Origin: an uncultured Pseudomonadales bacterium
GTDB taxonomy: Bacteria; Pseudomonadota; Gammaproteobacteria; Pseudomonadales; Azotimanducaceae
Length of the DNA: 64,000 bases
Assembly (NCBI GenBank): GCA_937775265.1
Contig: CALKBV010000012.1
Coordinates: 101,739-165,738, forward strand
Direction of reading: 5' to 3'
The translations under genes and the position numbers were made by a program. The number at the start of each line of letters is the position of its first letter. The first letter of the stretch is position 1. The notes beneath the pieces were generated by a model. That model was not told where the DNA came from. It ran no database searches and worked only from the letters and a program-made list of their open reading frames with translations. Below are positions 1 to 9,893 of the stretch, piece after piece.

Positions 1-527
1 TGGCGAATTTGTTCCTCGGTATATTCAAGGATTTCATGAACATAGCGCTGGCCATCTTTATTGATGCCGCGCTCTTTCTTGCCGAAGTAAAGACCACCGA
101 CCAGCTCACGAATCATCAGAATATCGATTCCTTCTTTAATAATCTCGGGTTTGAGCGGTGAGAAGTGCGCCATATCCCTAGAAAGGAATATGGGCCTGAA
201 ATTGGCGAAGGTGTTGTAGCGGGCACGTAACGGCAGAATTGCCCCCCGTTCGGGCTGCTCTTCAACAGGTATTTTCTTTGATTCCTCATAGGACAGACCG
301 ACCGGTCCCTTGAGGATCGCATCTGCCTCATCACAAACCGCCTTGGTGGCGTCCGGGAATGCTTTACCTTCTTCGAAGTAAGCGTGGGCGCCAAAAGGGG
401 CGCTAATCAGCTCGAATGATACGTCGCGTTTTAATTCAAGGGCGTCAAACACCCGCGTTGCTTGGCCTATAATCTCTGGCCCGATGCCATCACCCGATAG
501 TAGAGCAATCTTGTAAGCGTTGGTCAT
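1..527 (-). CDS. leuB: 3-isopropylmalate dehydrogenase (LeuB-like), N-terminal part
   Basis: This is the first 175 codons of an isocitrate/isopropylmalate dehydrogenase-family protein that runs off the left edge of the window. LeuB oxidatively decarboxylates 3-isopropylmalate with NAD+ in leucine synthesis. The protein begins MTNAYKIALLSGDGIGPEI, the family's opening nucleotide-binding strand, followed by an FANFRPI segment and RELVGGLYFG, which matches the RELTGGIYFG signature of LeuB. The catalytic C-terminal half is not in the window, so a tartrate or isocitrate dehydrogenase paralogue cannot be excluded. It lies 60 bases downstream of the NamZ-like gene on the same strand, and no leuC or leuD is visible beside it. 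Confidence 0.8.
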   Translation of the reverse strand, partial: MTNAYKIALLSGDGIGPEIIGQATRVFDALELKRDVSFELISAPFGAHAYFEEGKAFPDATKAVCDEADAILKGPVGLSYEESKKIPVEEQPERGAILPLRARYNTFANFRPIFLSRDMAHFSPLKPEIIKEGIDILMIRELVGGLYFGKKERGINKDGQRYVHEILEYTEEQIR

Positions 528-587
528 TTGGCAGCCTTTGTCTATCTCGAAAAGCTGCGGATTCTATCATGTTATTCCAGGGAAGGA

Positions 588-1799
588 TTACAAAGGGTAC
601 AGTAGGAACGGTTGGCGTTCTTCTTTCCAGCGGCTTTCAGCCTCGCTGAGTTGTGCATCGAAAACATCGAAGCCCTGATTCGGGTCATCAACCCAGCTTC
701 GTAGACCAGGACCGCCGTTGATGACGTCGATAGGCTTGCGGCTAAGCTCGTACTCGTAGGGGTGGAACCGCCATATATCGAACGCAGGTTCAATATGCCT
801 CAGGGATTTCAGCAAACCGGCGATCAACCGGTAGGGTTTAAATTCGTTATGGTCGTAGGCCGGATAGTCAGTGTGAATTTGAAGCCCCGCACACACCTGG
901 TCTACATGTTTATGAAATGTGGGGGTAAAAAAGCACTCGCGCAGGTAGGCGGAACCCAGCCAGAGGGGGGCCCGGGATGCCAGGTCGGTCAGCATACTAT
1001 TAATTGGCAAGCCTGGCGCACCAATGACTTCAAGCGGTGTGGTCGTTCCTCGTCCTTCGCTCAGGGTGGTTCCCTCCAGTAGCACGGTCCCTGGGAAAAT
1101 TCTGGCCATGTTGATGCTGGCGGCGTTTGGACTCGGGTTAATCCAGGGGCGAGCGTTATCAGGCCAGCCATAGCCAGGACCTTGCCCGGGGTTGTGGCCC
1201 GCCAACTTAATTATCGACAGGTTCAGTTCATAGGTCTGTTGGGTGGCAAACCATAAGGCCAGTTCGCCCACAGTAAGCCCATGGCGAGTCGGCATTGGCG
1301 CACAACCTACAAAGCTTTGTTCGCCGGATTCAAGGTATAGACCGTCGATGGGTCGCCCGGCTGGGTTGGGCCGGTCCAGTACCCAAAGCTCTTTTCCAAG
1401 GCGACTGCAGGCTTCTGTGAAATAGAACAGCGTCGTGATGTACGTATAGATACGGCAGCCAATGTCCTGCAGGTCGAACAGGATGATGTCCAAATCGTTC
1501 AGCATTTCATCTGTTGGATGCCGATATTCACCATAGAGGCTGATGACCGGTAGCTGATGAATCTGGTCTAGATAATCCTCAGACTCAATCATGTTGTCCT
1601 GCTTGTCACCCCGCATGCCGTGTTGCGGTCCGAAAGCGCGGACGACATTGCATCCTGCATCCATCAGGGCATCAACACTATGCTTGTTTGCGCTGTTAAT
1701 GGATGCAGGGTGGGCCACCAGCCCAACCCGGGCAGAACGAAGCCGTTTTAGCTTAGCTTCATCCTCAAGAAGTACATCTATACCGAACTGGAATGTCAT
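588..1799 (-). CDS. namZ: DUF1343 exo-beta-N-acetylmuramidase, NamZ-like
   Basis: A 403-residue DUF1343 protein, the family that includes NamZ, which removes terminal N-acetylmuramic acid from peptidoglycan fragments. Recognisable segments are the N-terminal Rossmann-like part with GLVAHPAS near residue 28, the FGPQHGMRGD motif near residue 56, FDLQDIGCRIYTY near residue 107 and LDRPNPAGR near residue 145. There is no clear signal peptide, so a cytoplasmic recycling role or non-classical export is possible. The start follows the stop of the DOMON-like gene by 9 bases, which suggests co-transcription of the two. The family assignment is firm; the substrate is inferred from the few characterised members. 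Confidence 0.85.
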   Translation of the reverse strand: MTFQFGIDVLLEDEAKLKRLRSARVGLVAHPASINSANKHSVDALMDAGCNVVRAFGPQHGMRGDKQDNMIESEDYLDQIHQLPVISLYGEYRHPTDEMLNDLDIILFDLQDIGCRIYTYITTLFYFTEACSRLGKELWVLDRPNPAGRPIDGLYLESGEQSFVGCAPMPTRHGLTVGELALWFATQQTYELNLSIIKLAGHNPGQGPGYGWPDNARPWINPSPNAASINMARIFPGTVLLEGTTLSEGRGTTTPLEVIGAPGLPINSMLTDLASRAPLWLGSAYLRECFFTPTFHKHVDQVCAGLQIHTDYPAYDHNEFKPYRLIAGLLKSLRHIEPAFDIWRFHPYEYELSRKPIDVINGGPGLRSWVDDPNQGFDVFDAQLSEAESRWKEERQPFLLYPL

Positions 1800-1808
1800 A
1801 GGGCCATA

Positions 1809-2330
1809 CTATAGGTCATCGGTGGCAACAAGCACATGATGTTTCCGATCGTGAAAATCAGGTGTCTCACCGTGCTTTGTTGAAAAATAACGAAGACTGC
1901 CATCTTTGTCCGCAAGGATTGTGGCGGGTCCAAACAAGACATGATCAGAAAGCCTGCCGATAAAGAAGGAAGCGGTAATGACGCCTGGGCTGTCAACCTG
2001 GAATTCGACCAGTTCAGTATCGTGCTCTGTTTTCATACCTTCTCGATAGCTGGAGAACGAGTAACTATTCCAGGCACCAGAGGGTGAAAGGTTAATTTCA
2101 AGATAGGACGGATCATCTGGTGACGAGAGAAACAGTTCAAGGCAGGTGGATTTCCACAGTTCATCTTTTCTCTCGATCGCGTTAAATTTCGGCCAGACCA
2201 AACCCCGGGTGACCGCGATTGAGTATCTAAGCCTAAGGTTATTCGCATTATTGTCGATATCCGCGATAACAACCGCGTTACTGTTGAACTCTGTCAGTGG
2301 AAATCTCATGTGGCCGTTTAGGTTATTCAT
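1809..2330 (-). CDS. DOMON-like domain protein
   Basis: A 173-residue protein that appears to be a single DOMON-like beta-sandwich, close to the type sometimes labelled 'DOMON-like, MurB-associated'. Supporting stretches are LWKSTCLELFLSSPDDPSYLEIN and NLSPSGAWNSYSF (about residues 58-95), typical of carbohydrate-binding or cytochrome-like DOMON strands, and a C-terminal LFGPATILADKDG segment. No signal peptide or membrane helix is visible. It sits directly upstream of the muramidase on the same strand, so it may bind sugars or act in the same wall-sugar pathway; that role is inference. No catalytic residues are recognised. Confidence 0.65.
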   Translation of the reverse strand: MNNLNGHMRFPLTEFNSNAVVIADIDNNANNLRLRYSIAVTRGLVWPKFNAIERKDELWKSTCLELFLSSPDDPSYLEINLSPSGAWNSYSFSSYREGMKTEHDTELVEFQVDSPGVITASFFIGRLSDHVLFGPATILADKDGSLRYFSTKHGETPDFHDRKHHVLVATDDL

Positions 2331-2467
2331 TAGATACGGTCAGCGATGTTAAGCTGCATTCTTTCGGCTTGAAAGTGCCATGGATAAAAAGTCTAGTGGC
2401 TTAAGAGCGCGGTGGTTGAACCGCGCCTGGCTTAAAAGAGTTATAAGGTGAACCCCAGGAAGTGAAT

Positions 2468-3826
2468 ATGTCTGAGTATGATTTTGATCTGTTTGTCATC
2501 GGAGTTGGCTCCGGTGGTGTTAGAGCCGCGCGCATGAGTGCCAATTACGGAGCGAGGGTGGCTACCGCTGAAGAAAAGTACATGGGGGGTACCTGCGTAA
2601 ACGTCGGATGTGTTCCAAAGAAGCTGTTCGTCTATGCGTCACATTATTCGGAAGATTACCAGCATGCGGAGGGGTTTGGCTGGGGTAACGCCAGGCCGGG
2701 TTTCGATTGGCCGCTGCTGCTAAAAAACAAGAATACCGAGATATCACGACTCAATGGTCTCTACAAAGGCATGCTTGATAACGCCGGGGTAACCCATTTC
2801 GATGGCCGGGCTAGAATCAAAGATACACACCATATTGAGATTAATAATGAGGTCATTTCGACCGACAAAATACTAATCGCAACGGGCGGATGGCCAACTG
2901 TGCCTGATTTTCCTGGCAGAGAGCACGTCATTACCTCAAACGAGGCTTTCTTCCTTGAGTCACTTCCCAGGCGTGCACTGGTTGTGGGCGGTGGCTACAT
3001 CGCTGTTGAGTTTGCCGGGATATTCAACGGCCTTGGGGTTGATACGACGTTATCTTACCGGGGAGAGTTGTTTCTCCGTCATTTCGATATAGATATCCGC
3101 AAGACGGTGCGAGATGAATTAAAGAAAAAAGATATTCATCTCGCATTTCAGACCCAGGTAAAAAGCATCGATAAAAATGCTGACGGTACCATTAAGGTGA
3201 ACTTTGAGAGCGGCAAGTCGATGGAAACCGACCTGGTGCTTTATGCCACTGGAAGGGCGCCGGCGGTGTCGGATATTGGTCTGGAAAATGTAGACGTGGC
3301 GCAGCGGGACAGCGGTGCCATTGTTATCGACGAGGAATTCCGCACAAGTGAATCAAACATATTTGCGCTGGGCGACGTTACCGACCGTTTGCAGTTAACA
3401 CCCGTGGCGATAGGCGAGGCGATGTGTTTCGCGAGCACACAATTTCTCGGTCGCCGTAAGGTGATGGCTTACGATGACGTCGCGACCGCGGTTTTTTGCC
3501 AACCTAACGTGGGTACCGTTGGATTAACCGAAGCTGAAGCCAGGGATAGCGCCCCAGAACTTGATATTTATCGATCTGTCTTTCGGCCGATGAAACATAC
3601 GCTCAGTGGCAGTGATGAAAAGTTTATGATGAAGATCATCGTCGACAGGCAGACAGATAAAGTGCTGGGCGTGCATATGGTGGGCTCCGATGCCGGAGAG
3701 ATCATCCAGGGTATTTCGATTGCGGTAAAAATGGGTGTAACCAAAGAGCAATTCGATGCCACCGTCGGGATTCATCCCACGACCGCAGAAGAGTTTGTGA
3801 CGATGCGAGAGGTGGTTTCTGAGTAA
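2468..3826 (+). CDS. gor: Glutathione-disulfide reductase
   Basis: A 452-residue class I pyridine nucleotide-disulfide oxidoreductase that reduces GSSG with NADPH in the cytoplasm. The FAD-binding GVGSGGVRAAR motif is at about residues 12-22, the redox-active pair is GGTCVNVGCVPKK (Cys43 and Cys48), and the dimer-interface active-site motif HPTTAEEF is near the C terminus. The length is normal for Gor. A GTG six bases upstream is possible, but AGGA ends only one base before it, while the chosen ATG has a 7-base spacing from that Shine-Dalgarno. The gene is divergent from the DOMON-like gene, and the next gene follows after one base, suggesting translational coupling. Confidence 0.95.
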   Translation: MSEYDFDLFVIGVGSGGVRAARMSANYGARVATAEEKYMGGTCVNVGCVPKKLFVYASHYSEDYQHAEGFGWGNARPGFDWPLLLKNKNTEISRLNGLYKGMLDNAGVTHFDGRARIKDTHHIEINNEVISTDKILIATGGWPTVPDFPGREHVITSNEAFFLESLPRRALVVGGGYIAVEFAGIFNGLGVDTTLSYRGELFLRHFDIDIRKTVRDELKKKDIHLAFQTQVKSIDKNADGTIKVNFESGKSMETDLVLYATGRAPAVSDIGLENVDVAQRDSGAIVIDEEFRTSESNIFALGDVTDRLQLTPVAIGEAMCFASTQFLGRRKVMAYDDVATAVFCQPNVGTVGLTEAEARDSAPELDIYRSVFRPMKHTLSGSDEKFMMKIIVDRQTDKVLGVHMVGSDAGEIIQGISIAVKMGVTKEQFDATVGIHPTTAEEFVTMREVVSE

Positions 3827-3827
3827 G

Positions 3828-4544
3828 TTGGGCCCCGTTGGTGCAGATGTGGATGTGTCAGGTATCGGTGGTGTAGATGGTTGCGCCGGAGGCTGGTTGC
3901 TGGCTTCTATGGGCCAGCCTGTGGATCTATTCGGTTCATTCGGGGCGTTGTTAAAGGCGCATCCGAATAAGACTTTATTGGTAGACATTCCCATGGGGTT
4001 GCCTGACAAATTCCCCCGAGATGTTGAACCGCAGGCCAGGAAGCTTTTGCCGGGAAGGTCTGGGAGTCTTTTTCCAGTTCCTTGCAGGCAGGCCGTATAT
4101 GCTTCCTCGTACGAAGATGCCTGTAAAACGAATTCACGGTATCTGGGGAAAAAGCTCTCCAGGCAAACCTGGAACATCTGCTCGAAAATCCGAGAGGTCG
4201 ACCAGATTCTCTGTAGCGACGCTTCATTACAAGACCGGGTATATGAATCTCATCCGGAACTTGCCTTCTACCTGTTGTCAACTGAAGGTCCCTATCATTC
4301 GAAAAAGACACGCGACGGAATAGCGGAGCGCCTCAACATTCTTGCGACATACTATGAGCCGGTTCTTGAGTATTATGATCTCGCGCTACAGAAATACCCC
4401 AGGAAACTGGTTGCACGGGATGATGTCCTAGATGCAATGATCCTGATGGTGTTGGGCAGCGTTGATCAAACCGTATTGGAGGATTCAGGCGGCAAGGATG
4501 AGCAGGGACTCAAAATACGGATGACACTGCCCAAGACCCACTGA
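3828..4544 (+). CDS. DUF429 family protein
   Basis: A 238-residue member of the DUF429 family, which has an RNase H-like fold of unknown function. The N-terminal GVDGCAGGW motif (about residues 15-23), VDIPMGLP near residue 50, the ESHPELAF segment near 140 and the C-terminal DDVLDAMIL segment are the recognisable family blocks, carrying the acidic residues expected of a nuclease-like fold. The TTG start shown gives a short N-terminal lead before the conserved GVDGC; a GTG about 20 bases later is an alternative. It follows gor by one base, so the two are probably in one transcript. Function is not known. Confidence 0.75.
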   Translation: MGPVGADVDVSGIGGVDGCAGGWLLASMGQPVDLFGSFGALLKAHPNKTLLVDIPMGLPDKFPRDVEPQARKLLPGRSGSLFPVPCRQAVYASSYEDACKTNSRYLGKKLSRQTWNICSKIREVDQILCSDASLQDRVYESHPELAFYLLSTEGPYHSKKTRDGIAERLNILATYYEPVLEYYDLALQKYPRKLVARDDVLDAMILMVLGSVDQTVLEDSGGKDEQGLKIRMTLPKTH

Positions 4545-4603
4545 TGGAATTTTGTTATTGTCGACCGCTCGACATGACTCTCAATGACCCCTGAGGAATA
4601 TCA

Positions 4604-6274
4604 GTGACCGATGATCTGACATCTTTGCTCAACCTGTTCGATTCCTATCTAGGATCTGCGCAGTATTTTCCGTTTCTTCTGCTGGGGACCGGAATCTTCT
4701 TTACGCTTTACCTGAAGTTCCCGCAATTACGATTCTTTAACCACGCGCTTCGCATCGTTCGCGGCAAATACGATAAAGATGATGCTAAAGGCGATGCCAG
4801 CCATTTCCAGGCGCTGGCGACAGCTATTTCAGGCACGGTGGGCACCGGTAATATTGGTGGGGTCGCGCTTGCGATTTATCTGGGCGGACCAGCGGCGTTG
4901 TTCTGGATGTGGATGACCGCATTTTTCGGTATGACCACCAAGTTTGTAGAAGTCACGCTTTCCCATAAATACCGGATGGTGGATGACGAGGGTCATATCA
5001 TCGGTGGTCCAATGTATGTGATGGAGCGCCGGCTGAACATGAAATGGCTGGCCGTGTTCTTTGCGGTCGCGACGGTGATAAGTTCATTCGGGACGGGTAG
5101 CCTGCCGCAAAGCAATAACATCGCGATCGGCGTGGCCACGACTTTCGGAATACCAGAGTGGATTACCGGAGGAGTGCTCGCGATTGTCCTGGGTCTTGTG
5201 ATTGTCGGTGGCATCAAGCGGATCGTTCGGGTGGCCGAAAGCATTGTGCCCATCATGTCGGTGATATACGTGATTGGTGCGCTTTCCGTGATTCTGGTCA
5301 ATCTTCCCCAGGTTGGCGCGTCGTTCGTTGCTGTATTCCAGGATGCATTTACCGGGTCAGCAGCAACCGGTGGGTTCCTTGGAGCAAGCTTCGCTTACGC
5401 TTTTAATCGGGGTGTTAACCGGGGATTATTCTCGAACGAAGCCGGGCAGGGTAGTGCTCCTATTGCCCATGCTGCGGCAAAGACCAATGAGCCGGTTTCG
5501 GAAGGAATGGTTTCTATTCTGGAACCCTTCATCGACACGATTATTATTTGTACATTAACCGGGCTGGTAATTTTGTCTTCGGGCGTGTGGACGGAAAAAC
5601 TGCAGAATGATTTCCAGAGCTTCGACATGGAATTTATTTCAGGCACCTATACAGAAGGTAGTGACGATGACCGGGCAGATCTTTACGCGCACCTCAATTT
5701 TGGTGATTCGAGTATTGAACCATTAACCGGTGAGCTCGAAGTCAGGGACGGTATAGCATTGCAAGGTGATTTCACGCTCCTTCATAACCGGTCTATTGCC
5801 GAAGAAGTGCAGTACTTCGATGGGGGTTTGCCTTACTCAGGTAGTCTCCAGGTAGTCGACGGCAAACTTCAGGACGCCGTGACGGTGCGCGGCAAGTCCT
5901 TGATTCACTCTGTGAACCTGACAACCGAAGCATTTACCAGGGGCGCGTTTGGCGATTATGGAAAATATATTGTCGCCATTGGCCTGGTGCTTTTCGCGTT
6001 CACTACGGCAGTCGCGTGGTCATATTATGGTGATCGTGCGATGACATACCTGTTCGGCACAGCATCAGTCCTGCCATACCGGATGCTTTACGTGCTCGGT
6101 TTCTTTGTGGCAGCCATATCAGATACATCCCTCATCTGGCTTGTTTCCGCGATTACGATCGCGTTGATGACTATTCCGAACCTAATTGCGATTTTGCTGC
6201 TACGAAGCGAGATGAGAGACACTATTGAAGAGTATTGGGATCAATTTGAGCGCGAACAGCAGAAGGAGAGATAA
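4604..6274 (+). CDS. Sodium:alanine symporter (AGCS family) with extra domain-sized insertion
   Basis: A 556-residue inner-membrane transporter of the alanine-or-glycine:cation symporter family. Signature segments are [20 protein letters not shown] (about residues 78-97), GGPMYVM near 139 and [17 protein letters not shown] near 282, and about ten hydrophobic helices are visible. Usual members have roughly 450 residues. Here the short loop after SGVWTE (about residue 330) is replaced by about 110 polar, beta-rich residues before the chain resumes at the next transmembrane helix (about residue 445). GTG start with GAGGA six bases upstream. The M16C protease gene follows after two bases. Substrate specificity (alanine, glycine or another small amino acid) is inferred from the family only. 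Confidence 0.88.
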   Translation: MTDDLTSLLNLFDSYLGSAQYFPFLLLGTGIFFTLYLKFPQLRFFNHALRIVRGKYDKDDAKGDASHFQALATAISGTVGTGNIGGVALAIYLGGPAALFWMWMTAFFGMTTKFVEVTLSHKYRMVDDEGHIIGGPMYVMERRLNMKWLAVFFAVATVISSFGTGSLPQSNNIAIGVATTFGIPEWITGGVLAIVLGLVIVGGIKRIVRVAESIVPIMSVIYVIGALSVILVNLPQVGASFVAVFQDAFTGSAATGGFLGASFAYAFNRGVNRGLFSNEAGQGSAPIAHAAAKTNEPVSEGMVSILEPFIDTIIICTLTGLVILSSGVWTEKLQNDFQSFDMEFISGTYTEGSDDDRADLYAHLNFGDSSIEPLTGELEVRDGIALQGDFTLLHNRSIAEEVQYFDGGLPYSGSLQVVDGKLQDAVTVRGKSLIHSVNLTTEAFTRGAFGDYGKYIVAIGLVLFAFTTAVAWSYYGDRAMTYLFGTASVLPYRMLYVLGFFVAAISDTSLIWLVSAITIALMTIPNLIAILLLRSEMRDTIEEYWDQFEREQQKER

Positions 6275-6276
6275 CG

Positions 6277-9210
6277 ATGGCTGCTGGATTTAAACTTGAG
6301 CGATCAAAACATATTCCTGCATTGAATCTGACTTTCGAGGAATACACTCATACCAGTGGCGCGAAGCATTACCATCTGGCGAATGACTATGCAGAGAACG
6401 TCTTCATGGTAGCGTTCCGAACGGTGCCTCATGATTCATCAGGGGTTGCGCACATTCTTGAGCACACGGCTCTATGTGGCAGTGAAAAATTCCCAGTTCG
6501 TGACCCGTTTTTCCTCATGATAAGACGCTCGTTGAACACTTTTATGAACGCGTTCACAACAAGCGACTATACGGCCTATCCGTTTGCCAGCCAGAACCGC
6601 AAAGACTACTTTAATTTATTGGAGGTATATCTGGATGCGGTGTTTTTCTCGCGTCTTGATCCTTTAGATTTTTCCCAGGAAGGTCACCGGGTGGAATTTC
6701 AGGACCCCGAGGATTCGGATTCCCCTCTGGTCTATAAAGGTGTCGTCTATAATGAAATGAAAGGTGACACCAGCTCACCGGTTTCGATGTTGTATCACGG
6801 TATCCAGAAAGCGCTTTACCCAACTTCGACCTATCACTACAACAGTGGCGGCGACCCGATATCGATTCCTTCCTTGAGTTATGAAGAACTCAAAGCGTTC
6901 TATCAGTCGCACTACCATCCTTCCAATGCCATTTTCATGACATTTGGCGACCTTGACGCTGCCACTTTGCAGCAAAAAATCGCGTCGCTAGCCCTCGACC
7001 GTCTGGTTTCGAGCGCCGCGCCGCCGATTGCGGTTTTTCCTGAAGTTCGTTACAAGCACCCGGTGGTAAAAGAGCTCACCTATCCGGTTGATGAAGATGA
7101 CTCTAATGGTAAGACTCACATCGTACTTGCCTGGTTGCTGGGTAAAAACACTGACCTGAAGATGTTATTGCGTTGCCATCTACTGTCAGACGTTTTACTG
7201 GATACCAGTGCTTCACCGCTTCGTCAGGCTTTGGAGAAAACAGATCTCGCGACGGCGGCGTCGCCCATGTGTGGATTCGAAGAGGATCACATGGAGATGA
7301 ACTTTATGTGCGGCGTCGAAGGTAGTGAACCGGAACACGCAGATGCCATAGAGCGACTCATCCTGGGGGTTTTGGAAAATGTGGCAGAGCAGGGTATTCC
7401 CGAGGATCGTTTGGAAGCCGTCCTCCATCAACTTGAGCTATCTCAACGTGAGATTGGCGGCGACGGTTGGCCATATGGATTACAGTTAATCTTCTCCTGT
7501 ATGTCGGCTGCGGTTCATCGCGGTGACCCGATAGGTCTTCTGGATCTGGACACTGCGCTGCAGGAGCTGCGTCAAGAGATCAAAGATCCAGGGTTCATCA
7601 AACGATTGGTCCGCGAGCTTCTTCTGGGCAATTCCCACAGGGTCAAGGTAGTGATGAAACCCGACAGAGAGCTGGCGTCTCGATTAATAGAGGAAGAGCG
7701 AACAAAACTCGAGACACTTCGCACGTCCTTTTCGGATGCTGAGCGGTCAAATGTTCTTGAGCTTGCAAAGGCGCTGAATAAGCGGCAGAGCCAGGAGGAA
7801 GACCTGAGTCTTCTGCCCCAGGTAACCCGCGCTGACATTCCGCCGTCCAAGGTTTTTCCGGCTCTTGCTGGTAGGGCGCTAAAGAGTAAGGCTCTGGAGG
7901 CGCAAGCAGCTAATGGTATTAGGTTGACGACTGCGAGGGCAGGCACGAATGGTATTACCTATCACCAGGTTGTCTCGCCGTTACCAGCGCTCACGACACC
8001 GCTGCTGGGGCTCTTGCCTATTTACTCCCAGGTGGTGACAGAGGTAGGTTCCGCGGACAGGAACTACCTGGAAACCCAGCAGGCCCAGCACAGTATAACG
8101 GGCGGTATAAGTGCCTTTTCATCTTTTCGAAGTGACCTGAACGATTGTGAGGATGGGCAGGGATACCTGACTCTGTCCAGCCGAACGCTTAACCCAAAGG
8201 CCGTCGAAATGGCTCATCTGGTTAAAGAGACTGCGAATGAACCGCGGTTCGACGAAGTCGACAGGATTAGAGAACTCGTTCAACAACTAAGTATCCGCAG
8301 GTCAAACAGCGTTGCATCTAATGGACATCAATATGCGATGTCTGCCGCCGCCGCGTCATTGCGCCCTCTTGCGAACGTCAGCGATTTTTTGTCTGGTATC
8401 CCGGCGATTATGCGACTGAAGAAGCTGGCTCGTGATATTGACGACGGTCAGTTGCTACGGGATCTTGCCGCTTCAATGCAACAGCTCCATGACCAGTTGA
8501 GATGTAATTCTCCGGAGTTACTGGTCATCTCGGAAGCAGCGTTTCTGGAGAGCTACACGGAAGCGGTATCTGCGCTGTGGGGTGGTACGGCCCAGGCTGA
8601 AGAATCTCGATTTGATGTCACCAGTATTGATAACCCCGGTGACAGGGCGTTCGTTGTGACAACCCAGGTTAATTATTGCGCAACAGTATATCCCACGATC
8701 CCTGAATCTAATGAAGATGCTGCAGCATTGTCGGTGCTTGCCGGTGTGCTTAGAAATAACTTCCTGCATTCTGAGGTTCGCGAAAAAGGTGGGGCTTATG
8801 GTGGTGGTGCAGGGCATGACTCCACCGCCGGCGTATTCAGGTTCTATTCCTACAGAGATCCTCGCCTGATGGAGACGTTTGAAGATTTTAGCCAGTCGAT
8901 TGATTGGGCGCTGAATAATGACATAACAGATGTAATGCTTGAGGAAGCAGTGCTCGGGATTATCAGTTCAGTCGATGCGCCGGGATCTCCGGCAGGTGAG
9001 ATCCGCCAAGCGTTCCATCATGGATTATTCGGGCGTTCAGCCGAACACAGAGAGGCTTCCAGGGGACGTTACCTGGATGTGCGACAGAATGATCTTCGGC
9101 GTGTCATAGATACCTACCTTCACAAGACGCCATCACGAGCGGTTGTTACCAGTGAAAACAGGCTTGGCGAAGTCGATAATCAGTTTGAACAAATTTTTGT
9201 TAATGAATAG
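6277..9210 (+). CDS. M16C family zinc metalloprotease, PreP-like
   Basis: A 977-residue insulinase-family protease of the M16C (presequence protease) type, which degrades unstructured peptides in a closed chamber made of two M16 halves. The inverted zinc motif HILEH is at residues 59-63, with the downstream acidic ligand region in VVYNEMKGD near residue 155. The C-terminal half retains the M16 fold without a zinc site, and REKGGAYGGGAGHD (about residue 838) is the usual substrate-binding arginine/tyrosine block. No signal peptide is visible, so it probably acts in the cytoplasm. ATG is preceded by AAGGAGAG, and the gene starts two bases after the symporter. The dienelactone hydrolase follows closely. 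Confidence 0.9.
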   Translation: MAAGFKLERSKHIPALNLTFEEYTHTSGAKHYHLANDYAENVFMVAFRTVPHDSSGVAHILEHTALCGSEKFPVRDPFFLMIRRSLNTFMNAFTTSDYTAYPFASQNRKDYFNLLEVYLDAVFFSRLDPLDFSQEGHRVEFQDPEDSDSPLVYKGVVYNEMKGDTSSPVSMLYHGIQKALYPTSTYHYNSGGDPISIPSLSYEELKAFYQSHYHPSNAIFMTFGDLDAATLQQKIASLALDRLVSSAAPPIAVFPEVRYKHPVVKELTYPVDEDDSNGKTHIVLAWLLGKNTDLKMLLRCHLLSDVLLDTSASPLRQALEKTDLATAASPMCGFEEDHMEMNFMCGVEGSEPEHADAIERLILGVLENVAEQGIPEDRLEAVLHQLELSQREIGGDGWPYGLQLIFSCMSAAVHRGDPIGLLDLDTALQELRQEIKDPGFIKRLVRELLLGNSHRVKVVMKPDRELASRLIEEERTKLETLRTSFSDAERSNVLELAKALNKRQSQEEDLSLLPQVTRADIPPSKVFPALAGRALKSKALEAQAANGIRLTTARAGTNGITYHQVVSPLPALTTPLLGLLPIYSQVVTEVGSADRNYLETQQAQHSITGGISAFSSFRSDLNDCEDGQGYLTLSSRTLNPKAVEMAHLVKETANEPRFDEVDRIRELVQQLSIRRSNSVASNGHQYAMSAAAASLRPLANVSDFLSGIPAIMRLKKLARDIDDGQLLRDLAASMQQLHDQLRCNSPELLVISEAAFLESYTEAVSALWGGTAQAEESRFDVTSIDNPGDRAFVVTTQVNYCATVYPTIPESNEDAAALSVLAGVLRNNFLHSEVREKGGAYGGGAGHDSTAGVFRFYSYRDPRLMETFEDFSQSIDWALNNDITDVMLEEAVLGIISSVDAPGSPAGEIRQAFHHGLFGRSAEHREASRGRYLDVRQNDLRRVIDTYLHKTPSRAVVTSENRLGEVDNQFEQIFVNE

Positions 9211-9221
9211 AGGAGCGGTCG

Positions 9222-9893
9222 ATGAATGACTCAATTGAACTTACCGGTGCTGATGGTTTTACATTCAGCGCCTATTTGGCGAAACCGACGGGTGAACCTA
9301 AAGGTCGCGTGGTGGTCATCCAGGAAATATTCGGGGTGAACAACCACATTCGAGAAGTCTGTGATGGTTATGCAGAGGCTGGATACGTAGCCCTGGCACC
9401 GGCGCTGTTTGACAGGGTCGAGCGTGGCATCGAGCTTGGTTACGAAGGTGATGATATGACTCAAGGTATTGAAATTGCCATGGGTAAGCTGGAGATGCCA
9501 AACACCATGAGCGATGTCCAAGCGGCGATTGATTACCTGGCAAGGGATGGCAAGGTTGGTGTGGTCGGATACTGTTTTGGCGGATTACTCACGTGGTTGA
9601 GTGCAGCGGGTGCTAATAACATTGCCTGTGCCAGTGGTTACTACGGGGGAGGTATTGCCCAGTCGATCGAAAAAACGCCAAAAGTGCCAACTATCCTTCA
9701 TTTCGGAGAGTTAGATGCACATATTCCGATGCCAGATGTGAAATCTATTGACGAGGCTTATCCTGAGGTTATGGTTTACACCTATGACGCAGATCATGGA
9801 TTTAACTGCGATCATAGAGCAAGTTATAACGAAACAGCGGCAACGTTGGCGCGCCAGCGAACACTGGGGTTTTTCGAGCAATACCTTGCTTGA
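9222..9893 (+). CDS. Dienelactone hydrolase family protein
   Basis: A 223-residue alpha/beta hydrolase of the dienelactone hydrolase family. The catalytic triad is visible: the nucleophile Cys118 in GYCFGG, Asp165 in GELDAHIP and His192 in DADHGF. A cysteine nucleophile is typical of the family, in which characterised members open dienelactones or hydrolyse small carboxylic esters. There is no pathway context here (no catechol genes), so the substrate is unknown. It starts 11 bases after the M16C protease gene and likely ends that transcription unit. Length is normal for the family. Confidence 0.88.
   Translation: MNDSIELTGADGFTFSAYLAKPTGEPKGRVVVIQEIFGVNNHIREVCDGYAEAGYVALAPALFDRVERGIELGYEGDDMTQGIEIAMGKLEMPNTMSDVQAAIDYLARDGKVGVVGYCFGGLLTWLSAAGANNIACASGYYGGGIAQSIEKTPKVPTILHFGELDAHIPMPDVKSIDEAYPEVMVYTYDADHGFNCDHRASYNETAATLARQRTLGFFEQYLA

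Noticed and set aside
3524..4177. 217-codon open frame antisense to gor and the DUF429 gene
   Set aside because: It is a shadow of two well-supported genes and resembles no family.
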